10,469 nucleotides of DNA, taken from the NCBI GenBank assembly GCA_913064925.1, contig CAJYBN010000091.1, forward strand, positions 1 through 10,469, in the 5' to 3' direction. The notes beneath the pieces are model-generated. The model had not been told where the DNA came from, did no database searches, and saw only the letters and a list, made by a program, of their open reading frames with translations. The DNA is from an uncultured Peptococcaceae bacterium. GTDB taxonomy: Bacteria > Bacillota > Desulfotomaculia > Desulfotomaculales > Desulfallaceae. Every line of letters begins with the position of its first letter. Position 1 is the first letter of the stretch. A program made the position numbers and the translations under genes. Of this stretch, positions 6,379 through 10,469 are shown in pieces.

Positions 6379-7341
6379 TTAGAATAGGACTAAAACCGGC
6401 GCTGCACATGCCATGACGGCCAACAGCGAAGCTAGGTAAAGCATGTCCACCGCCCGGTTGATGTGATCCGGCCGCAAACTTTCCAGCGGCTCGCCCATAT
6501 AAGGGCGAAAAGAAACCACCCCGCCGTATACGTTTCTTCCACCCAGCCTTATGCCGAGCGCGCCTGCCATCACCGATTCGGGAATCCCGCTGTTGGGGCT
6601 GGGATGTGCTGCGGCGTCCTGACGCCAAGCCGCCAGCGCCCCGCGCCATTTGCGGTTGGAAAGCCAGGCTGCGCACACTAATATGCAGCCGGTCAAGCGG
6701 GCGGGAATGTACCCCGCCGCATCATCCAGCCTGGCCGAGGCCCAGCCGAGATAAATATACTTTTCGTTCTTGTACCCCAACATGGAATCAAGCGTGTTTA
6801 CGGCGCGATAAGCCATGGCCAAGGCTGGGCCGCCGATGCAGGCATAAAATACCGGCGCTACCACGGCATCCACCAGGTTTTCCGCCACTGTTTCCACCGT
6901 AGCACGGGTTATGTCGCGGCTATCCATATTGTCCGTATCCCTGCTCACTATCCACCCCACCCGGATACGGGCATCATCCAGCCGGCCGGCTGCCAGCAGC
7001 CGGCGAATATCCTGAGCGGCATCGGCCAACCCCTTGGTAGCAATGGTGGTGGAAACAATCCACGCTCCTAAAAACAGATACAAGTAATAATGTACCTGCA
7101 ACGCAACCTGTAAAAGCAAATGCACGGCTACAAAGCTTACCGTAACAACCGCCAGCGCCAAGCAGGCTCCCGCAGCTTGCAGTGCGGGGGGACGTAAATT
7201 CATTGACCTGATCGTTTTCTCCAGGCGCTCAATAATCTTACCAATCAATACCACCGGGTGCGGCAGCTTCGACGGGTCCCCCACCAACAAGTCAATTATG
7301 TAACCAAGAATCATTTGCCCGTAAAAAATCTCTAGGCTCAT
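6379..7341 (-). CDS. cbiB: Adenosylcobinamide-phosphate synthase CbiB
   Basis: A 320-aa membrane protein that attaches aminopropanol (phosphate) to the propionate side chain of adenosylcobyric acid, giving adenosylcobinamide (phosphate). Conserved blocks are LVGDP with HPVVLIGKII (19-37), VGWIVSRDT (128-136), the TVETVAENLVDAVVAPVFY stretch (148-166), RAVNTLDSMLGYKN (179-192) and HPSPNSGIPES (236-246). Membrane segments include about 55-80, 85-100 and 300-320. The ATG start overlaps the cobQ stop (ATGA, 7338-7341), which implies translational coupling. Note the naming clash: this enzyme is called CobD in the Pseudomonas denitrificans scheme, while the decarboxylase above is Salmonella-type CobD. 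Confidence 0.96.
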   Translation of the reverse strand: MSLEIFYGQMILGYIIDLLVGDPSKLPHPVVLIGKIIERLEKTIRSMNLRPPALQAAGACLALAVVTVSFVAVHLLLQVALQVHYYLYLFLGAWIVSTTIATKGLADAAQDIRRLLAAGRLDDARIRVGWIVSRDTDNMDSRDITRATVETVAENLVDAVVAPVFYACIGGPALAMAYRAVNTLDSMLGYKNEKYIYLGWASARLDDAAGYIPARLTGCILVCAAWLSNRKWRGALAAWRQDAAAHPSPNSGIPESVMAGALGIRLGGRNVYGGVVSFRPYMGEPLESLRPDHINRAVDMLYLASLLAVMACAAPVLVLF

Positions 7342-8873
7342 AACCCCATCAACTTATATACCAACTTAATATCCACATGGCGCCTAACTAAACCAGCCAG
7401 CCGGTCGTATTCCCTTTCCCTGGTTTGCGCGGTATCAGTGCGGGTTATTTCGTAGTCTAGGCCGGTAGACCCTTTTTTCTTTTGTAGAATGCGAACTAGG
7501 TGGCGCCGGAACCGGTCGTTGTCGAAAATGCCGTGAATATACGTTCCCCAAACATTCCCGTCCTCATTTTCTCCGCCGTCGGGCACGTTGACATTACGGC
7601 CCCAGCGGGTTTTGACGATAAAAGCGTTTTTCGTACCGGCGCCTAGTTTAGTGCGGCCCATGTGTATTTCGTAGCCATCAATATCTCCTCGAAAACCGCC
7701 CAGCATGGACCCCCGGCCAGTAACGGCCGCTTTAACCTGGCTGGTTATCTTATCCCTAGCAAACACTGTTTTCATATTCAGCAGGCCCAAACCAGCAATA
7801 CGTTCTACGCTTGATTCAACCCCCTCCGGGTCATACAGCTCGCGGCCCAGCATTTGAAAACCGCCGCAAATGCCAACCACCGGCACCCCGGCCTTAAACA
7901 AGCGGGTTACGGCGGCGGCCAAACCGGACTGCTTCAGGAATATCAAGTCTTCAATGGTGTTCTTGCTGCCAGGTATGATAATTAGATCCGGTTCGCCCAG
8001 TTCGCTCGTTCTAGCAGCATACCGCAAGCGCACGCCCGGTTCCCTTTCCAAGGGGTCGAAATCCGTAAAATTGGATAGGCGGGGAAGTTGCAAAACAATA
8101 ATATCCACTGCCTTATCATCGTGGACGGTTATATGTTTTTTCTGTTCCATCACCACCGAATCTTCATCTTGGATGTATAAATTTTCAAAATAAGGTATAA
8201 TACCGCATACCGGGACCCCTGTCTTGGCTTCCAAAAACTCCACAGCCGGCCTAAACAATGCAACGTCTCCACGAAACTTGTTTATGACAATACCCTTTAC
8301 CCGCGCCCTATCACCGGGCGCCAGCAACTCCAAAGTACCTACCACTGCGGCCAGCGCTCCGCCGCGGTCGATGTCGGCCACCAGCAGCACGGGCGCATTG
8401 GCCTCACGGGCAACTTTCATGTTTACTATTTCAGTATCTTGCAAGTTAACTTCCGCCGGACTGCCGGCCCCCTCAATGACAACTATATCATAGCGGCGGC
8501 GTAGCCTGGCCAAAGCACCAGTTACTACCGGCCACAACTTGTGGGCCAGGTCGCCATGATAGTCCTGGGCCGTAAAATTGTCCAGCGGCCTCCCCATGAC
8601 CACCACCTGGGAAGAGGAATTGCCGGTGGGTTTCAGCAAAATAGGGTTCATATCCACGCTGGGGGGCAATCCGGCGGCCTCGGCCTGGACAACCTGCGCC
8701 CGTCCCATCTCCCCGCCTTCAGCAGTAACATAAGAATTAAGAGCCATGTTTTGCGCTTTAAAAGGAGCAACACGAAAACCGTCCTGGTGAAAGATGCGGC
8801 AAAGGGCGGCTACCAAGACGCTTTTACCCGCATGGGAACATGTACCTTGCACCATAATTGTCTTGGCAAGCAT
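7338..8873 (-). CDS. cobQ: Adenosylcobyric acid synthase (glutamine-hydrolysing)
   Basis: A 511-aa cytosolic enzyme (CbiP in the Salmonella scheme) that amidates side chains b, d, e and g of adenosylcobyrinic acid a,c-diamide using glutamine and ATP. The N-terminal synthetase domain (about 1-235) is of the dethiobiotin synthetase type, with the ATP loop GTCSHAGKS (10-18), PFKAQNMALNSYV (37-49) and the IEGAGSPAEVNL stretch (133-144). The C-terminal class I glutamine amidotransferase domain (about 256-450) has IIPGSKNTIEDL (299-310), the nucleophile Cys336 in GICGGFQMLG and His447 in GTYIHGIFD. The length is usual for the family. Its ATG shares one base with the cobU stop (TAATG, 8873), and its stop overlaps cbiB. 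Confidence 0.97.
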   Translation of the reverse strand: MLAKTIMVQGTCSHAGKSVLVAALCRIFHQDGFRVAPFKAQNMALNSYVTAEGGEMGRAQVVQAEAAGLPPSVDMNPILLKPTGNSSSQVVVMGRPLDNFTAQDYHGDLAHKLWPVVTGALARLRRRYDIVVIEGAGSPAEVNLQDTEIVNMKVAREANAPVLLVADIDRGGALAAVVGTLELLAPGDRARVKGIVINKFRGDVALFRPAVEFLEAKTGVPVCGIIPYFENLYIQDEDSVVMEQKKHITVHDDKAVDIIVLQLPRLSNFTDFDPLEREPGVRLRYAARTSELGEPDLIIIPGSKNTIEDLIFLKQSGLAAAVTRLFKAGVPVVGICGGFQMLGRELYDPEGVESSVERIAGLGLLNMKTVFARDKITSQVKAAVTGRGSMLGGFRGDIDGYEIHMGRTKLGAGTKNAFIVKTRWGRNVNVPDGGENEDGNVWGTYIHGIFDNDRFRRHLVRILQKKKGSTGLDYEITRTDTAQTREREYDRLAGLVRRHVDIKLVYKLMGL

Positions 8874-9454
8874 TACAACGATTCCTCCAGCTCAAGATTT
8901 GCCGCCAGCACTTTTAAATCAAGCGGAATTCCTGCTATAACCAGGTATACTTTTTGAGCCTCGCCGGCCACCAACTGGTTTACCCTGCCTATAATGTCCC
9001 GGTACTTTCTGCCCAGCTCTTTGTCCGGCACTAGGCCGTTGCCTACTTCGTTGCTGACCATAACTACGCGGTGTCCGCGCTTCCGGGCCGCCTCCAGCAA
9101 GCGCCCGGCTTCAGCAACTATATAAAGTTCCTTTTCCGATTCCCCAGCCCCGTCCCGGGGCATGGTCTGATCCAGCAGCAAGTTGGACACCCAGAGGGTC
9201 AAGCAGTCGATTAACACAACGGAATTGGCGGGTAATTCCATAAGCAGTTCCGGCAGCCGGTGCGTTTCTTCCAGTGTTTTCCATGTGGCCGGTCTTCGTG
9301 CGCGGTGCTGCCTTATGCGCTCCGCCATTTCTTCATCGTGCGCGGCGGCGGTGGCCACGTAAAAAACGTGGTCGCTCATCTGCCGGGCCAGCTTTTCGGC
9401 CAGGCTGCTTTTGCCACTGCGTGCACCGCCTAACACCAATATAACGCTGGACAA
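8873..9454 (-). CDS. cobU: Adenosylcobinamide kinase / adenosylcobinamide-phosphate guanylyltransferase
   Basis: A 193-aa bifunctional enzyme that phosphorylates adenosylcobinamide and then transfers GMP from GTP to give adenosylcobinamide-GDP, the CobS substrate. It shows the P-loop GGARSGKS (9-16), the ERIRQHRARRP segment whose His50 corresponds to the guanylylated histidine of the Salmonella enzyme, LIDCLTLW (81-88), VSNEVGNG (133-140) and RDIIGRVNQ (152-160). It is the first gene of the cob operon. The start is TTG at 9454; GAGGGGG lies 8 nt upstream. The hydrophobic strand leading to the P-loop begins immediately, so a later start would delete it. An intrinsic-terminator-like hairpin ends only about 7 nt before the Shine-Dalgarno site. 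Confidence 0.96.
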   Translation of the reverse strand: MSSVILVLGGARSGKSSLAEKLARQMSDHVFYVATAAAHDEEMAERIRQHRARRPATWKTLEETHRLPELLMELPANSVVLIDCLTLWVSNLLLDQTMPRDGAGESEKELYIVAEAGRLLEAARKRGHRVVMVSNEVGNGLVPDKELGRKYRDIIGRVNQLVAGEAQKVYLVIAGIPLDLKVLAANLELEESL

Positions 9455-9474
9455 AACCTCTACCCCCTCAGCAT

Positions 9475-9500
9475 AAAAAAAGCCGGCTTCCTGAGCCCGG
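9475..9500 (-). terminator. Terminator-like hairpin directly before the cobU ribosome binding site
   Basis: On the minus strand CCGG(G)CT - CAGGA - AGCCGG forms a stem with one bulged G, followed by C and seven T. It is a credible intrinsic terminator for DUF3842 transcripts. Because I see no promoter between it and cobU, it may act as an attenuator for the cob operon. Confidence 0.75.
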
Positions 9501-9513
9501 TTACGTTTTTATT

Positions 9514-9549
9514 AAAAAAACCTGTGGGCGGGCCGAAGAGCCGGCACCG
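9514..9549 (-). terminator. Second, weaker terminator-like structure after the DUF3842 gene
   Basis: GC-rich sequence containing GCCG-GCTCTT-CGGC ends in a run of seven T (complement of 9514-9520) just after the DUF3842 stop at 9558. The stem is short and does not abut the T-run, so termination would be weak. Its GCCGGCT can also pair with AGCCGGC of the following hairpin, which gives a possible alternative fold. Confidence 0.4.
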
Positions 9550-9557
9550 GTCCTTTC

Positions 9558-9977
9558 CTACCCCTGGTGGGTAATTATTTCCTTCACCCTGGTCACCAGC
9601 TCGTCAATCAAATGCGGCAGCGGTTCGGGCTTTATGCCAACGATATTGACGCCGGCGCGAGTTAAGGGAAGAAGCACCTTGGGCGCCTGGCTTCCGGCAA
9701 TGGCTTCCGCCATGGCCGGGGTCAACTCGCCAGACATGGCATGGGGAAACATGATACTAATGGGCCCGACAATTAAATCTACCTTGTCGGCATTATAAAT
9801 AACGGCGTTTTCTCCCGTTGCCCCTTCGTTGGCCCCAGCGCGCAGCATAACGGAGGTAGCCAAGGCATTCGTACCTAAAGCCAAAAATTCGATTTCTTCC
9901 GGTAGTTCACGCCTGAGCTTGTCCATGATATGCTTGCCCATACCCCCGCCCTGGCCGTCCACCACAGCAATTCTCAT
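9558..9977 (-). CDS. DUF3842 family protein
   Basis: A 139-aa soluble protein of unknown function that I recognise as the DUF3842 family common in Clostridia. It opens with a beta strand and a glycine-rich loop, RIAVVDGQGGGMGK (2-15), as in Rossmann-like nucleotide-binding folds. LALGTNALATSVMLRAGANEGATGENA (about 32-58) and a conserved C-terminal LPHLIDELV follow. The start ATG at 9977 is chosen because the Rossmann strand begins at once and GGGGTG lies 8 nt upstream; the longer frame to 10037 would begin before the -10 box. It has its own promoter and a downstream terminator. It sits 103 bp before cobU, but no link to cobalamin is shown by the sequence. Confidence 0.88.
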   Translation of the reverse strand: MRIAVVDGQGGGMGKHIMDKLRRELPEEIEFLALGTNALATSVMLRAGANEGATGENAVIYNADKVDLIVGPISIMFPHAMSGELTPAMAEAIAGSQAPKVLLPLTRAGVNIVGIKPEPLPHLIDELVTRVKEIITHQG

Positions 9978-9998
9978 ATCCAATACACCCCACGAAGC

Positions 9999-10007
9999 AT
10001 TATACCA
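9999..10007 (-). promoter_or_regulatory. Extended -10 promoter of the DUF3842 gene
   Basis: The minus strand reads TGGTATAAT: a perfect -10 with a TG extension, 21 nt before the ATG. A nine-T run and a weak GTGATT lie where the -35 would be. Confidence 0.55.
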
Positions 10008-10045
10008 TATTTGCCAAAAAAAAATCACCGGGGGCAATAAGTAAG

Positions 10046-10309
10046 TTATCTGTTAGGGTAACTTTCCAGCTTGGACTGCAGTTCCACAATTTGCCGGTTC
10101 TTTTTTAATAACCAGCGGGCGTACCGGTGTTTATCCCTGTGCAGGCGGCGGTTTTCTTTTTCCAACTTAGCCAGAAAAAACGTTTTTTCCTTTTCCACCT
10201 TCTCCACCAAATTCATCAGCACCCTACGGCTCAAGCGGAGTTGATACACCTTCTCCTCCAGCTCCCTTATCCGGTGCCGAAAATATGTTAAGTCAGGGTA
10301 TTCTTCCAT
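10046..10309 (-). CDS. Small basic coiled-coil protein, function unknown
   Basis: An 87-aa, highly charged, all-helical protein with no membrane segment. Heptad-like leucines run through RELEEKVYQLRLSRRVLMNL (15-34) and the rest of the chain, ending in basic stretches (RRLHRDKHRYARWLLKKNR). It probably forms a coiled-coil dimer; the lysine- and arginine-rich second half could contact nucleic acid or membrane, which is speculation. I recall close relatives in Desulfotomaculum and Pelotomaculum genomes, sometimes labelled translation initiation factor 2, a label not supported by any GTPase motif here. The ATG at 10309 has AAGGTGG 9 nt upstream. The gene lies 68 bp before DUF3842 and 56 bp after an upstream gene end. 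Confidence 0.8.
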   Translation of the reverse strand: MEEYPDLTYFRHRIRELEEKVYQLRLSRRVLMNLVEKVEKEKTFFLAKLEKENRRLHRDKHRYARWLLKKNRQIVELQSKLESYPNR

Positions 10310-10342
10310 TACAAAACACCACCTTGGCGGCTTTTTAAAACT

Positions 10343-10376
10343 ATTATATGTCAGGTGGCGTTTAATTAGACGTCAA
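10343..10376 (-). promoter_or_regulatory. Candidate promoter of the coiled-coil gene
   Basis: A good -35, TTGACG (10376-10371), and a perfect -10, TATAAT (10348-10343), are both present but 22 bp apart, too far to pair. Either TTGACG pairs with TGACAT at 17 bp, or TATAAT works with a poor -35. The -35 lies inside the end of the upstream coding region. Confidence 0.4.
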
Positions 10377-10469
10377 GTCCCACTTCCCCGCGTATGCCGG
10401 CGTTTGCTTTCAGGAAACCTTGCACCCCAAGCAGAACCGGTACCCTTACCTGCTCCCACGGCAAGATCG
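10366..10469 (-). CDS. C-terminal end of an unidentified protein (partial, runs off right edge)
   Basis: The minus strand is open from the window edge to TAA at 10368-10366, giving 33 residues that begin ILPWEQVRVPVLLG and end KANAGIRGEVGLDV. The composition (hydrophobic VPVLLGVQGFL followed by a polar tail) looks like real protein, and it ends 56 bp before the next gene on the same strand. I do not recognise the family. Confidence 0.6.
   Translation of the reverse strand, partial: ILPWEQVRVPVLLGVQGFLKANAGIRGEVGLDV

Noticed and set aside
9455..9557. Cobalamin riboswitch before cobU
   Set aside because: The region is too short for the full aptamer, and no B12-box sequence is visible on the minus strand.
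9978..10037. N-terminal extension of the DUF3842 protein
   Set aside because: It would run across the TATAAT promoter element; the family begins at the strand before the glycine-rich loop.
1..10469. CRISPR array, tRNA, rRNA, phage or defence genes
   Set aside because: I saw no regularly spaced repeats, RNA-gene signatures, integrase or transposase frames; nearly all sequence is explained by housekeeping, sporulation and cobalamin genes.

Overview
The window comes from a spore-forming, anaerobic Clostridia-type genome of intermediate GC, most likely the Desulfotomaculum/Pelotomaculum group (Peptococcaceae sensu lato). The basis is a YtrH-type sporulation gene, strong purine-rich Shine-Dalgarno sites, frequent TTG starts and the small conserved proteins seen here. 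The lineage is inferred from recalled protein families, not from a database search.

Layout from the left. Positions 1-12 hold only the first four codons of a possible divergent gene. After an AT-rich intergenic region comes acuA (+), a GNAT protein acetyltransferase of the type that inactivates acetyl-CoA synthetase. A bidirectional terminator at 875-901 separates it from the convergent gene guaB (IMP dehydrogenase). From here on every gene is on the minus strand. Upstream of guaB lies an 82-bp imperfect inverted repeat (2358-2439) that holds the guaB promoter and Shine-Dalgarno region. Its edge coincides with a probable non-canonical ATT start codon. Then come a 74-aa HTH-like protein and the overlapping sporulation pair ytrH/ytrI-like. 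A 275-bp repeat-rich intergenic stretch (3541-3815) follows.

Positions 3816-9454 are a tightly packed cobalamin operon, transcribed cobU-cobQ-cbiB-cobS-cobD-cobC. It is the late half of B12 synthesis. CobQ amidates the corrin side chains. CobD makes the aminopropanol phosphate linker and CbiB attaches it. CobU activates the adenosylcobinamide with GTP, CobS adds alpha-ribazole, and CobC is the phosphatase. Two gene junctions overlap by 1 or 4 nt, and the others have spacers of 2-28 bp. No corrin-ring genes, cobT or cobA lie in the window, and I found no cobalamin riboswitch. Instead a terminator-like hairpin sits directly before the cobU ribosome binding site.

Upstream of the operon are a DUF3842-family protein with its own promoter, a small basic coiled-coil protein, and the last 33 codons of an unidentified gene that runs off the right edge.

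I saw no clearly novel multi-gene system. The observations most worth a second look are the guaB 5' region, the terminator ahead of the B12 operon, and the repeat-like cobC-ytrH spacer.
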